Counted from the first letter of the stretch, positions 10,368 through 19,933 are shown. The stretch: DNA of 64,000 nucleotides from Pleionea sediminis (GCF_007570825.1 NZ_SUNB01000009.1:62001-126000), one strand, 5' to 3'. Numbers and translations are program-made. Notes: generated from the sequence alone by a model not told the origin.

Positions 10368-10737
10368 CGGTAATTTTTTTATTGTTTTGTTACTTCTGGT
10401 GGGGTTGCTGGGTTGTCAAACAAATCAAGCGGGTGATTTAAAATCCGCTGTATTAATTGATAACTCAAAACAGACCAGTCAGAAAATTGGCAAGGCGGTT
10501 GTTGAACTTTTGAATGGTATGGGGATTATTTTGGCGAAAGATGCTTTTGAAAATAAGTCCTCCATAATTATTGAACAAAAAATTCCACAGACACTTGATG
10601 GTTCTATGGCTGCCGGTTCTGTGTTACCTAAGCCGACACAACTAACGTTAATGATGAACAGTGCGCAACAATGCTTTTTAGTGAATCAAAGCACACAGCG
10701 AACAGTTCGTGTTGATGTAAAGTGTAAAGTGGAGTAA
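10360..10737 (+). CDS. Small lipoprotein coupled to the S41 peptidase
   Basis: Unrecognised 125-aa lipoprotein: hydrophobic signal with lipobox LLGC (Cys19), then a short mature part with two further Cys residues near the C-terminus (QQCFLV and VKCKVE) that could form a disulphide. Its ATG lies inside the end of the S41 gene (overlap ATGAGTAA), so the two are almost certainly co-translated. An accessory, inhibitor or assembly role for the protease is possible but is inference from context only. Confidence 0.7.
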   Translation: MSNGNFFIVLLLLVGLLGCQTNQAGDLKSAVLIDNSKQTSQKIGKAVVELLNGMGIILAKDAFENKSSIIIEQKIPQTLDGSMAAGSVLPKPTQLTLMMNSAQQCFLVNQSTQRTVRVDVKCKVE

Positions 10738-10747
10738 GTAATTTGTT

Positions 10748-10773
10748 ATTGGCCTAATGAGAGTTAGGCCAAA
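10748..10773. terminator. Hairpin between convergent genes
   Basis: Inverted repeat ATTGGCCTAA / TTAGGCCAAT with a six-base loop between the lipoprotein stop and the end of the minus-strand barrel gene. It lacks a long T run but could act in both directions. Confidence 0.5.
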
Positions 10774-10802
10774 TCAATTAAATCGTTTTCAAAGGACAAC
10801 GA

Positions 10803-11309
10803 TTAGAATTTGAAACCGATACCTAGAGTGATTGCATCGGAGTCTGCATAATCGGTGGATAACAACTTGGCGTACTCTAAGTTTACCAAGCCAGTACCGG
10901 CAAATGTGTACTGGACACCAACACCATAACTATAACCCTCTTCGGTAATTGATGAGCGCAGTGTTCCTGTTTGAGCCGCAAATTTCGTTCGGGTAAATCC
11001 CAACAACGTATAGGCGGTCAGCTCTGAGTCTGGGCTTGCGATATAATTGATGAATGCGCTGGATGTGTAATCGATATCGTAACGTGTCGTATCCTGTTTG
11101 TCTTCATCGAGTCCTCCACCAAATCTGACTTCCCAGGCAAAATTATCGGTGATGGGTGAACCATAACGAAAAGTAAAGGTGTCATTATCGAGATCTTTGG
11201 CGTTAAGATCGGTTCCCGTCATACCCAAGTTCATGGTTAAGTAAGACTCTGCGTATAAACAATTTGAGCCGATAAGCGCACAATAAAGTAATAAGTGTTT
11301 GATGGTCAT
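10803..11309 (-). CDS. Small outer-membrane beta-barrel protein
   Basis: About 168 aa with a Sec signal (MTIKHLLLYCALIGSNCLYA) and a mature part of alternating amphipathic strands ending in an aromatic residue (GIGFKF), typical of eight-stranded outer-membrane barrels. Function unknown; proteins of this shape include OmpW/OmpX-like and opacity-type proteins. An upstream ATG at 11369 would add 20 residues before the signal sequence, so the ATG at 11309 is preferred. It is convergent with the S41 operon. Confidence 0.7.
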   Translation of the reverse strand: MTIKHLLLYCALIGSNCLYAESYLTMNLGMTGTDLNAKDLDNDTFTFRYGSPITDNFAWEVRFGGGLDEDKQDTTRYDIDYTSSAFINYIASPDSELTAYTLLGFTRTKFAAQTGTLRSSITEEGYSYGVGVQYTFAGTGLVNLEYAKLLSTDYADSDAITLGIGFKF

Positions 11310-11542
11310 AGGAGTCCCTGACGTCAATGCAGTTATCGCGATTATCCCAAAGAAGTTTGGATGTTCCAAGTTTCCATAAAGAATTATATCTTGATTTTAT
11401 GCATTGAGATGATTTTTTAGGGATAACAAAAAAAGTTTTTTAAAACAGAGGAGAAAAGTTGATTGGTTAGTTTCTTGTTAAAGGCTGAGATTTGCCAAAA
11501 GTTTTGGCGTCCTTGCCTACGGGTTTTCTGAGCTGCTCGGTA

Positions 11543-12232
11543 TTAGCCGTTAATGGTTTTGGTCACCACCGCCGATTGCTCACTGGCAATGCCATCACTA
11601 TTAACGGCACTGACTGAAAAGTAGTAAGTTTGGTCGACGGTTAAGTTCTCGATAACCCAGCTGTTAATGCTCGTGTCATCAATTTCAATCACTTGGTCTA
11701 AGTTGTCTTCAGAGTTACCGTAATAAATTACGAAACCTGCTAAATCGGTAAGTTCCGTGCCATCTGTGTTTTCAGTTGGGGCTATCCAGCTAAGAGATGC
11801 ATTTCCGAAAGTTGCTGAAACAGGAATGGAAAGTGATTGAGTGGTGGTTGCATTATCAAAGTCAGTGACTGAAGCGGTAATAACGTGTTCACCAGCACTT
11901 AACTGTGCAGTAATATTTGCGCCCTGGCCAATGACACCATCCAAGTCAGAAACCCACTCAATAGAGTCGCTTAAGTCGCCATTTTCGTTATCGTCTGCCG
12001 TTGCGCTAAAGGTAATTTGATCTTGATCGTTAAACGTCGACCCTGTTTCTGGCGAAGTAATGATAATTGAAGGATCGGTATTTGAATTCGTTGGAATGTC
12101 ATTCGGATCCTCATTACCGGAGGTGTCAGAATCTGAGTCGCCACCACCGCTGCAGCCCGTTAGCAAGACAATTGAAGCAATGGCAAAGAAGGATAATAAA
12201 CGACTGTAGAAACTTGTTTGTATTAAAGACAT
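11543..12232 (-). CDS. Lipoprotein with Ig-like and fibronectin type III domains
   Basis: 229 aa. Lipoprotein signal with lipobox LTGC (Cys27) followed by a Ser/Asp/Gly-rich linker to about residue 50, an Ig-like/cadherin-like domain (about 52-140, SPETGSTFNDQDQITFSATADD) and a C-terminal fibronectin type III domain (about 142-225, ending with YYFSVSAVNSDGIASE). Such proteins are cell-surface adhesion or scaffold modules; no catalytic residues are visible. It is monocistronic, and the exact role is unknown. Confidence 0.7.
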   Translation of the reverse strand: MSLIQTSFYSRLLSFFAIASIVLLTGCSGGGDSDSDTSGNEDPNDIPTNSNTDPSIIITSPETGSTFNDQDQITFSATADDNENGDLSDSIEWVSDLDGVIGQGANITAQLSAGEHVITASVTDFDNATTTQSLSIPVSATFGNASLSWIAPTENTDGTELTDLAGFVIYYGNSEDNLDQVIEIDDTSINSWVIENLTVDQTYYFSVSAVNSDGIASEQSAVVTKTING

Positions 12233-12500
12233 AGTTAAAACCCGTGTTAAAAGTGCAGCTTTCGATGAAGTAACTTTTGTATCGGCCTATTTAACGATTC
12301 TTGATGAGGGATTTTTTGAAATGGGATTAAACTCGCATCAGGGTTGTGACTCGTGTCTCAACGACGGCGTTTTAACTCAAAGTGAGAATTTTAAAGAGGA
12401 AAATAAGATCAAAGGGTGACTATATAAAACTAAAGTTTAATGGTTCAAAGTAATTAAAATATTGCAAAATGATATTTCTGTTTCCTCATTATGGTAATAA

Positions 12501-12525
12501 GTGCCAAACCATGAAGGTTTGGCAC
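12501..12525 (-). terminator. Hairpin downstream of the M14 peptidase gene
   Basis: Perfect 10-bp inverted repeat GTGCCAAACC / GGTTTGGCAC with a five-base loop, about 70 bases past the stop of the minus-strand M14 gene. There is no T run, so it may be a weak or Rho-assisted terminator. The rest of the 12233-12596 gap shows only an 11-base direct repeat (CGATCAACT...), with no gene. Confidence 0.45.
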
Positions 12526-12596
12526 AGAGATTTACGATCAACTATTTTTTTCGATCAACTGTTTACGGTCATTGTCTTTAAGATCAGCCGTAATGG

Positions 12597-15485
12597 CTAA
12601 AGTATGATGCGCGTTTGTGTTCCTAAACCTGGACCATAAACGATAGCATTCAACAGGAGCCGATTGGTTGCATAAGTTGAGCCGCGAAAGTTCGGTGAAG
12701 TGGCAAATAGAATAATTTGACCTTTGCCCAGCTGTTCACGCACTGTGTGAGCTGCATTTGCCATTCGTTGTGCTGCTTCAGGCCAGATTAGCCCACTCAT
12801 TCGAATTGCCAAAGTTTTATCTTTAGGTAACGTTGACCAGCCGATGGCTTTCGATGGTGCTGCGAGAGAGTCGGCCAATTTTGTCAGTATGTTGCCAGAA
12901 GCATCTTTTAACACACCGAGTCGAGTGACTGCATCGGTCGAATCATTCGACATGAGAAGAGGGTTATTTGCGAACAACAAGGGGACAGTGCTGTCGACAC
13001 CAAACGTTAACCAATGTTTTTGATCGGTTCTACCGGCTGCAAAGGCACCCGATGGCATAAAACGTTTTTGCCATTTATCTCGAGTTTCCAGTTGCTCTTT
13101 ATTGAGTCGCTCAACGTCATTTTGCCATGGGTAATTGAGTTCAAAATTAACGTTGTGAGCGAACACTTCCTCGACGTTAAGGTCGTCTTTGGTTGCCAGC
13201 CATTCACGTTGAAGTGATAAATCGAACTCGGCGGCATTTTCAAATGAGTTTTCGAGTAAAGTTGTCCCTGCGACTTCTTTATCAATTAAGCTTCTAACTG
13301 AGTTATCAAATGCGATCAGTGTGCCACCATTTTCGACCCAGGTTTTAATTTGCGAGTAGGTATTGTCGGATAGAGAATCGTAGTAGTGGGTTGGCATTAT
13401 TAAAACGTTATAACGGCGTAAGTCTGCCCAACCGAAGGTGTTGCTGTCGAGAATAGAGTGGCGAATAGCTAGATTACGATCAATAGAAAACCAGGTTGCA
13501 CCGACATCGTAAAATGAAAATCCACCACGAGCCAATGTAGCAATCTGAGGTTGAGTCAATAAACGAAAGTGTTGTCCTCCCCAGTCAGGTAAGTCACCTT
13601 CACCCATACCAGATTGAATAGGTAGTAACGTTAAGTTTAAAGTATTGGCTTCCGTTTGAGCATGCATTAACAAGGATTTTGATTTTGGATTGTCGGTTGT
13701 TGTTACAATTACGGAACCACGGACGAGAGAGTGACCACTTAACTCGGTCGCTTTATCAATGACGCGAACTTGAATACCGAGTTCCATTAAACGAGCAGCA
13801 AAAGCAACGGAATTATCATCGGCACCATTCACGGCATAAGCAATGGTTTTCGGGCTTTCTGTTAATTCGTTGGAAACAGTCGTTGCTGGCCAGTCTATTA
13901 AATTGTCGGTCAGATGTTTGTCGATGGTATAAGCTTCTAAACCAAACATCATTGTAAGATTCCAGGCGGTTGTGTCGTACATCAGTGAAGAACCATCACG
14001 CAGTGTTCTTTGTCGCTCTTCAATTAACACTTCTTTTTTAATATCAGCATCAAACTCTAACATGGTTGCCAATAGTCGCGCTTCGGCTTGTCGATTAGGA
14101 ACAATCAAGGTGCCTTTAGGTAAGGAAACAGTACGATCTTTTCCGCCGTATTGATCATCCGCTGAAATATCGGTTGGTTTGTTTAATTGGTAAAACTGAA
14201 TCTTCTGTAGCTGGAGCAAATCGACAAATCGATTCAGGCGACTGTGATTATCATCCGGTATTATGGCAAAGGTTCTATCCGCATAACGCCCCGAGCTGGC
14301 TATATTTTGACGTCGCTCTTTAACAAAGTCTTGGTACATCGATTGGCTGTATTTCGACAATGATTTTAAATTTGTTAAAGTACTGACTAATTGATGGTGA
14401 ACGGACTCTCGATAGGTAACTACCGTACCCTCCGGGCGTTTTACACCATCTTCTGCAATGCGAGCTTGTTCATATAAAATATGAACGGCACCACGGTACT
14501 CAGCGTAGTTTGAATAACCGGGATACAAATTTTCAAACCATTCACCAGTGTAGTAAGGCCAGCCTTTGGCATCGAAAGCTTCTGCTTGATCTTGAGCAAA
14601 TTTCCACCCCCATTTCTTTCTTGATTTCGGTAAGTGCGGGTTGACTGGTTCGCGTGCAGGAGCAAATAGATAAGTATCTTGAGCACCCATTTCGTGCCCG
14701 TCGATCATTAATTGTGGAAACCATTGATTGATCGTTTTAATCCGACCGCGTGACTCTGGTTGTGTCGCAAAGATAAAGTCGCGGTTGAGATCGAAGAAAT
14801 AATGATTCGTTCGACCGTAAGGCCAAGATCCGGTGTGTAATAACGATTGATCATCAATATTTGGCGCGATGCCGCGGTGTTCTTGCAATTCTTTGGCAAA
14901 ACGAGCGCGACCATCGGGATTCATCATGGGATCAATTAAAATAATTTGCTCATCGAGCAACTTTTTAATTTCCGCATCCTGTGCAGCGATTAAGTGATAA
15001 ATGGTAGCTAATGCAGCATCAGCTCCAGAAGATTCGTTACCGTGTATGGAGTAAGACATCCAGGCAATCGCGGGTAGTTCGGTAATTAACTGATTCGCTT
15101 GCGCTTCAGAAAGAGCGGATGGGTTGGCAAGGGACTGAACATTTTTTTGAATCTGGCTTTTGTTTTTCAAATTCTCTGTAGAGGAAATGATGACGTAATA
15201 CAGCGGGCGTCCTTCATGTGTTGTGGCGTATTGATAAGCCTCAAGATTAGGGGACTGTTTCTCCCAAGTTGTAATTGCATTAACAATTTGCTCGGGTGTT
15301 GCAACCCGTTGACCGACATCAAAACCCAAAAATGTCTCAGGGCGAGTGATATCGCTTTTGTAATCTCCATCAAGTAACTTGCCAGAGTAATCGAGTTGTT
15401 CATGTGTTGTCGGTTGAAGTCGTATGCCGGAGTAGGCAGTGAGATTGAACATTAGAAGGGCAGTGAGCGTCAGCAGTTTTTTCAT
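12597..15485 (-). CDS. Secreted M14-family zinc carboxypeptidase
   Basis: 962-aa exported metallopeptidase. A Sec signal (MKKLLTLTALLMFNLTAYSG) precedes an M14 catalytic domain at about residues 60-370. Zinc ligands are His148 and Glu151 (HGNESSG) and probably His264 (MIDGHEMG); the general-base Glu lies in the ILYEQAR motif near residue 335. A long C-terminal region (about 480-960) contains a segment resembling the class I glutamine-amidotransferase-like fold (about 600-760, with WVENGGTLIAFDNS) seen in large bacterial M14 proteins. It probably trims peptides or peptidoglycan-derived peptides in the periplasm or medium; specificity is unknown. It is monocistronic and divergent from the porin gene. 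Confidence 0.85.
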   Translation of the reverse strand: MKKLLTLTALLMFNLTAYSGIRLQPTTHEQLDYSGKLLDGDYKSDITRPETFLGFDVGQRVATPEQIVNAITTWEKQSPNLEAYQYATTHEGRPLYYVIISSTENLKNKSQIQKNVQSLANPSALSEAQANQLITELPAIAWMSYSIHGNESSGADAALATIYHLIAAQDAEIKKLLDEQIILIDPMMNPDGRARFAKELQEHRGIAPNIDDQSLLHTGSWPYGRTNHYFFDLNRDFIFATQPESRGRIKTINQWFPQLMIDGHEMGAQDTYLFAPAREPVNPHLPKSRKKWGWKFAQDQAEAFDAKGWPYYTGEWFENLYPGYSNYAEYRGAVHILYEQARIAEDGVKRPEGTVVTYRESVHHQLVSTLTNLKSLSKYSQSMYQDFVKERRQNIASSGRYADRTFAIIPDDNHSRLNRFVDLLQLQKIQFYQLNKPTDISADDQYGGKDRTVSLPKGTLIVPNRQAEARLLATMLEFDADIKKEVLIEERQRTLRDGSSLMYDTTAWNLTMMFGLEAYTIDKHLTDNLIDWPATTVSNELTESPKTIAYAVNGADDNSVAFAARLMELGIQVRVIDKATELSGHSLVRGSVIVTTTDNPKSKSLLMHAQTEANTLNLTLLPIQSGMGEGDLPDWGGQHFRLLTQPQIATLARGGFSFYDVGATWFSIDRNLAIRHSILDSNTFGWADLRRYNVLIMPTHYYDSLSDNTYSQIKTWVENGGTLIAFDNSVRSLIDKEVAGTTLLENSFENAAEFDLSLQREWLATKDDLNVEEVFAHNVNFELNYPWQNDVERLNKEQLETRDKWQKRFMPSGAFAAGRTDQKHWLTFGVDSTVPLLFANNPLLMSNDSTDAVTRLGVLKDASGNILTKLADSLAAPSKAIGWSTLPKDKTLAIRMSGLIWPEAAQRMANAAHTVREQLGKGQIILFATSPNFRGSTYATNRLLLNAIVYGPGLGTQTRIIL

Positions 15486-15632
15486 TGTTGTACTCTTTTC
15501 GTTATTTTTTTGACACTATACAAGTGGAATGAGATGGGGACAATACGTCTAAACAAGGCGTCCGAGGGGGAGGTTAATTGACGCCGACAAAGTATTTTTG
15601 TGTATCTTGTGACCATCAGCCCCAATTTACGA

Positions 15633-15661
15633 TTTAAGACGTTATTTAACTCCAGTATAAT
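15633..15661 (+). promoter_or_regulatory. Candidate sigma-70 promoter for the TorF-type porin
   Basis: Perfect -10 TATAAT at 15656-15661 with a weak -35 (TTTAAG, 15633-15638) at 17-base spacing, 33 bases before the start codon. Pattern-based only. Confidence 0.4.
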
Positions 15662-15694
15662 AATGTCGATTTTAGAATAACCACGGATAATTTC

Positions 15695-16333
15695 ATGAAG
15701 GCCATTAGTCCAATTATTGCTTTACTGTTTTCTCTCTTATTACTGGTTCCCGGTCAATGTGAGCGTTTGAATTACTCAGCCGATTTCTCTGGGGTCAGTA
15801 ATTATATTTTTCGGGGGCAATCACTCAGTGATGATGGTTTTGCCGCTCAAGCCGGTTTTAATATCTCAAATGATGCTGGATGGAAATATCGCTTCTTTGT
15901 ATCTTCTTACGATGTTAATGGCGATACGGATGGTCGAGCTGAATTTTCATTGGCCTATCGTGGAGAAGCCGACAAGTATTTTCATTTCATGTTTGGCGTT
16001 ACCGCTTATGGTTATGAGTCGGAAGATAGAGAGTCTCATGAATGGCATGTTGGGCTGGAAGCTTTTGATGCGTCGGTAATATATTACCGAGATGAGGAGC
16101 TGAATACCCAATACTATGATTTTGCCTATTTTTATGAGTTAAATGATGATATTCGCTTCGATGCTCATTATGGTATTGCGAGTCCGGTTAATGGAGAGGG
16201 CACCAGTGAAGATTATAGCGTTACTGCAACTTATCGATGGTTGGAAGATCTCAGTGTGTTTGTAACAGGCGGTTCTCACAATGAGCTTGAGAGTTTTGGT
16301 TTAATTGGTGCGACTTACTATTTAGATTGGTAA
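15695..16333 (+). CDS. TorF-family putative porin (TIGR02001-like)
   Basis: 212 aa with a Sec signal (cleavage near residue 22) and the family signature close to the mature N-terminus (SNYIFRGQSLSDDG followed by AAQAGF). The rest consists of alternating polar/hydrophobic beta strands ending in YYLDW, as expected of an outer-membrane barrel. The family is annotated as porins of unknown substrate. Monocistronic. Confidence 0.8.
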   Translation: MKAISPIIALLFSLLLLVPGQCERLNYSADFSGVSNYIFRGQSLSDDGFAAQAGFNISNDAGWKYRFFVSSYDVNGDTDGRAEFSLAYRGEADKYFHFMFGVTAYGYESEDRESHEWHVGLEAFDASVIYYRDEELNTQYYDFAYFYELNDDIRFDAHYGIASPVNGEGTSEDYSVTATYRWLEDLSVFVTGGSHNELESFGLIGATYYLDW

Positions 16334-16707
16334 CCCTAATTTGAGTATTGGGGATAGCTTAATGGTCGGGTGGTGTTAGCTTTAATCGTTTATTTGATTA
16401 AGGATTAATTCCACTTTACTCTAAACATTCCCGGTTAATATTTTGATGCAAGCCTCTTGTCGTTATTGTCTATTTATATTCACTATCAAATTAATTTCCC
16501 AAGCTTTTCATTTTTTAATGACTTTCTTACCTAAATTAATTTATTTCAAAAATCTTTTCTCTAAAACTAAACCTGCGATGATATCGTTTTAAATTATTGA
16601 GTTTTTAATGTGAATATTTACGAACTCAAACTTTGGATAAGAATCAGTTAAATTATTTTAGACATTGTTGATGTAATTAAAGGAAGGGTACATTTATTAT
16701 CAGGCAA
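16334..16707. other. Intergenic region between porin gene and tRNA terminator
   Basis: About 370 AT-rich bases with no gene, no clear hairpin and no repeat that I can support. Confidence 0.4.
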
Positions 16708-16708
16708 T

Positions 16709-16738
16709 AAAAAAGCCAAACAAAAGTTTGGCTTTTTT
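16709..16738 (-). terminator. Terminator of the initiator tRNA (possibly bidirectional)
   Basis: Stem AAAAAAGCCAAAC / GTTTGGCTTTTTT with a four-base loop directly beyond the 3' end of the minus-strand tRNA, with T runs on both strands. Confidence 0.85.
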
Positions 16739-16743
16739 AAATT

Positions 16744-16820
<77 letters not shown>

Positions 16821-16860
16821 TCAATGTATTTAATCGTCGTACTCTGGCGACGAGGCGCGT

Positions 16861-16889
16861 ATAATACGTCTATGAAATTTTTATTGCAA
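16861..16889 (-). promoter_or_regulatory. Promoter of the initiator tRNA
   Basis: On the minus strand a -35 TTGCAA (16884-16889), a 17-base spacer and a -10 TATTAT (16861-16866), followed by a GC-rich discriminator (ACGCGCC). This is typical of stable-RNA promoters under stringent control. It lies back to back with the start of rlmL. Confidence 0.7.
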
Positions 16890-16903
16890 GCGTTGTTTTA
16901 TAA

Positions 16904-19075
16904 ATGCCTCAATTTATTGTGACTTGCCCTCCGGGCTTTGAATACTTATTGGTCGATGAACTCAATTCTCTTGGTGAAATTGAAGTTCGCGAAGGTTTAA
17001 CTCAAGTTTTTGTCGACTGTGATTGGCAACACATGTACCGCATCTGTCTATGGTCAAGACTTGCTCATCGAGTGCTTTATCCAATTGCTGAGTTTGAAGC
17101 AAGAGATGAAGATGCTTTATATGAGGCGGTCTATGAATTGCCTTGGGAACTGCATTTTTCTGAACACCAAACCTTTGCGGTTGATTTTGTATCACGTCGC
17201 TCGACTTTAAAGCATCAACAATATGGTGCCCTAAAAATCAAAGACGCCATTGTTGATTATTTTCGCGAAAATTTTGGTGAACGTCCCTCTGTTGATACCG
17301 AAATGCCCGATGTGCGTATTCATTGTCGAATGAATAAAAATAAAGCGCATTTGTGTATCGATTTATCCGGTAAAAGTTTGCATCAGCGTGGTTATCGAGA
17401 AAAAACGGGAGAAGCACCGATAAAAGAAAATTTTGCGGCGGCGATGTTGTATCGCTCTGGATGGGCGTCGAGTTTAGCGAATAAATCATGGTTGTACGAT
17501 CCTATGTGTGGTTCAGGAACGATAGCCATTGAAGCGGTACTAATGGCTACTGATCGAGCGCCGGGATTAGGGCGAAACTATTGGGGATTTACTCAATGGA
17601 AACGATTCGATGAGCCGTTGTGGCAAGCCGAAGTCGATAGAGCAAAAGAGCGAAATGAGTCTGCCAAGGCAGCTGGTGTTGCGCCCATTTTTGCCAGTGA
17701 TAAAGATTCTGAGGTGATCGCAATCGCAAGAAATAATGCTGAGCGTGCAGGTGTGGGTGAATATATTTCTTGGGAGGTTGGCGCCTTTCAACGTCTTTCT
17801 CGTCCGCAAGTAGAGACTGCCGGCTATGTCGTTACCAACCCTCCTTATGGCGAACGGTTGGAACAAAAGAAGTCGGCAGAAATTATTTATCAAGAGTTCG
17901 GCGCATGGTTAAAAGATCAGTTTATAGGTGATAAAGCATTAATCTTGTCTTCGGATAAACATCATGGTCATGCTCTGGGTATTCGTGCTGAAAAAATATA
18001 TCGTTTGAAAAATGGACCCATCGACTGTGAACTTTTGAAGATCTCCGTCGAGGAGTCGTTATTTGTTGCGAAACGTAAAGAAGTTTCCCCGGATAATTAT
18101 CAAGAGGGACTTTCTGAGTCAGCAAAAATGCTGGATAACCGAATTCAAAAAAATTTGGCGAGTTTAAAAAGTTTTTTAAAGCAGCAGAATATTTCGTGTT
18201 TTCGTGTGTATGACGCCGATTTACCCGAGTATGCTGCGGCAATTGATGTGTATGAAGATTGTTTGCACATTCAAGAATATGCTCCGCCTGCAGATATCGA
18301 TCAACATAAAGCATTAAGACGACTACGCGACATTGAGCGGGTGTCCAGTGGTGCGCTGTCAGTCGAAGCGGATCGAATATTTGTGAAAACACGAACCCGG
18401 CAGAAAGGCGAGCAACAATACACAAGACAGGATAAATTGAAGCATATTAAATTAGTGAATGAGGGCGCTGCACGTTTCGAGGTGAACTTGTCCGACTATT
18501 TGGACACGGGACTGTTTCTTGATCATCGAAAAGCCCGTCAGTTATTGGCAAAGTGGTCTTCTACGGGTGATCACTTATTAAATTTATTTTGCTACACAGC
18601 GTCGGCCAGTGTTCATGCCGCGATGAAAGGAGTTTCAACAACCAATGTCGATTTATCGAATACCTATTTGGATTGGGGGAAGCGAAATTTTCAACTGAAT
18701 GGACTGGATTTGACTCGGCATGAGTTTATCCGAGCCAACTGTGTGGAGTGGTTGGAGCAGGCAGTAACAGAACATGCAGGCTCTTACCAAGTCATATTTA
18801 TCGATCCTCCGACTTTTTCCAACTCGAAGAAAATGGAAAAACACTTTGATATTCAAAAAGAGCATGTCAGTTTGTTGAATATGGCAGAAAAGCTATTGGC
18901 TCCCGGTGGTCGTATTTTGTTTTCTAATAATTTTAAGCGATTTAAAATGGAATATGTTCCATCAGAAAATGTATCACTAAGAGAAATAACGCGTGAAACA
19001 ACGTCACGAGACTTTGTCCGCAAGCCATTGCACCGTTCTTGGGTATTGCAAAAACAGACCCTTGGAAAAAAATAA
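16904..19075 (+). CDS. rlmL: Bifunctional 23S rRNA methyltransferase RlmKL
   Basis: Fused methyltransferase that in E. coli makes m2G2445 (RlmL part) and m7G2069 (RlmK part) of 23S rRNA. It has an N-terminal ferredoxin-like/THUMP region (about 1-155), the RlmL SAM-dependent domain with DPMCGSGTIAIEA near 200 and the catalytic NPPY motif at 312-315 (NPPYGERL), and a C-terminal RlmK domain with LLNLFCYTASAS near 560 and DPPTFSNS at 634. The 723-aa length matches the full fusion. The ATG at 16904 begins MPQFIVTCPPGFEYLL, as in homologues. It is followed by a strong bidirectional terminator. Confidence 0.95.
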   Translation: MPQFIVTCPPGFEYLLVDELNSLGEIEVREGLTQVFVDCDWQHMYRICLWSRLAHRVLYPIAEFEARDEDALYEAVYELPWELHFSEHQTFAVDFVSRRSTLKHQQYGALKIKDAIVDYFRENFGERPSVDTEMPDVRIHCRMNKNKAHLCIDLSGKSLHQRGYREKTGEAPIKENFAAAMLYRSGWASSLANKSWLYDPMCGSGTIAIEAVLMATDRAPGLGRNYWGFTQWKRFDEPLWQAEVDRAKERNESAKAAGVAPIFASDKDSEVIAIARNNAERAGVGEYISWEVGAFQRLSRPQVETAGYVVTNPPYGERLEQKKSAEIIYQEFGAWLKDQFIGDKALILSSDKHHGHALGIRAEKIYRLKNGPIDCELLKISVEESLFVAKRKEVSPDNYQEGLSESAKMLDNRIQKNLASLKSFLKQQNISCFRVYDADLPEYAAAIDVYEDCLHIQEYAPPADIDQHKALRRLRDIERVSSGALSVEADRIFVKTRTRQKGEQQYTRQDKLKHIKLVNEGAARFEVNLSDYLDTGLFLDHRKARQLLAKWSSTGDHLLNLFCYTASASVHAAMKGVSTTNVDLSNTYLDWGKRNFQLNGLDLTRHEFIRANCVEWLEQAVTEHAGSYQVIFIDPPTFSNSKKMEKHFDIQKEHVSLLNMAEKLLAPGGRILFSNNFKRFKMEYVPSENVSLREITRETTSRDFVRKPLHRSWVLQKQTLGKK

Positions 19076-19103
19076 GACTCAGGGTTTTGTTGATATAGAA
19101 ATG

Positions 19104-19130
19104 AAAAAGGCCGCATAAGCGGCCTTTCTT
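19104..19130. terminator. Bidirectional terminator between rlmL and the H1-like gene
   Basis: Stem AAAAAGGCCGC / GCGGCCTTTCTT with loop ATAA between two convergent genes. Confidence 0.85.
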
Positions 19131-19148
19131 GACTCGATATAGGAAGAA

Positions 19149-19868
19149 TTAAGCCGCTTGGGTCTCTTCTTCTTTTTTCTCTACAGGAGTCTCAACAGCT
19201 GGCTTCTCAGCAACGGGTGCTGGCTTGACCGCGTCTTTAACTTCTGCTTTAACAACTTTTGCTTTTTTCGCTTTAGGCTTAGCTGCTTTCTTAGCTTTTG
19301 GTTTTTTCGCTTTCGTTTTCTTTGCAGCTTTTGCTTTGGCTGCTTCTTGCTTAGCAACTTCTTTCTCTAGCTTCGCAATAGCTTTGACTTTGCCCGCAAC
19401 AGCTTTTTCTGTTGCTTTTGCTGCTTTTAGCGCTTCTTTAGCGATTTTCAACTCAGTGGTTGCTTCGTCCGCTTTAAGCTTAAGCTCGGCTACTTTGTCT
19501 TTATTGGTTTTTACGGATTTGACAGCTGCAGGAGTTTTCTTTGCTTTAGCTTTTTCTTGAGCCGCTTTGAGCTTCTCTTTTGCTTTAGCTAATTTAGCTT
19601 TTGCAGCTGCTGCCGATTTTTCTGCTTTTGCTGCTGCTTTTTCAGTTGTAGAGAGCTCTTTAGCCGCTGCTTTTTCCAAATCAACAAGTGATTTTTCGAA
19701 AGCTTGTTGCGCTAAAGTTAGGGCTGAAACAACTGCTTTTGCTGCGGTTGCTTTGCGGGTCGCTTTCTTGGCAACTTTTTTTGGTGCTTTTACTGCTTTA
19801 GTTGTTGTCTTGCGAACTGCCTTTTTCGCTGGTGCTTTCTTGGCACGTTTTGTTTTTGCTTTTGCCAT
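19149..19868 (-). CDS. Lys/Ala-rich histone H1-like (AlgP-type) protein
   Basis: 239-aa low-complexity protein. The N-terminus (about 1-45) and a C-terminal block (about 175-205) are strings of Lys-Ala-Pro repeats like eukaryotic H1 tails and Pseudomonas AlgP. The middle (about 50-165) is Ala/Lys/Glu-rich and should form a long coiled coil. The extreme C-terminus is acidic (EKKEEETQAA). Such proteins bind DNA non-specifically and may compact the nucleoid; a specific regulatory role like that proposed for AlgP cannot be inferred here. It is driven by a strong promoter with a GC-rich discriminator, so high and growth-linked expression is likely. Confidence 0.8.
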   Translation of the reverse strand: MAKAKTKRAKKAPAKKAVRKTTTKAVKAPKKVAKKATRKATAAKAVVSALTLAQQAFEKSLVDLEKAAAKELSTTEKAAAKAEKSAAAAKAKLAKAKEKLKAAQEKAKAKKTPAAVKSVKTNKDKVAELKLKADEATTELKIAKEALKAAKATEKAVAGKVKAIAKLEKEVAKQEAAKAKAAKKTKAKKPKAKKAAKPKAKKAKVVKAEVKDAVKPAPVAEKPAVETPVEKKEEETQAA

Positions 19869-19904
19869 TTTTGTATTACCTCGTTGATTAAAAAATGCGC
19901 CGCG

Positions 19905-19933
19905 ATTATACGGATAATAAATTTAAATGTGAA
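19905..19933 (-). promoter_or_regulatory. Strong promoter of the H1-like gene
   Basis: Minus-strand -35 TTCACA (19928-19933), 17-base spacer and perfect -10 TATAAT (19905-19910), followed by the GC-rich discriminator CGCGGCGC. A GAGG ribosome site stands about 10 bases before the ATG. Confidence 0.65.

Noticed and set aside
19158-19887. Long Ala/Phe/Leu-rich plus-strand frames opposite the H1-like gene
   Set aside because: Antisense shadows of the Lys/Ala repeats; no ribosome sites.
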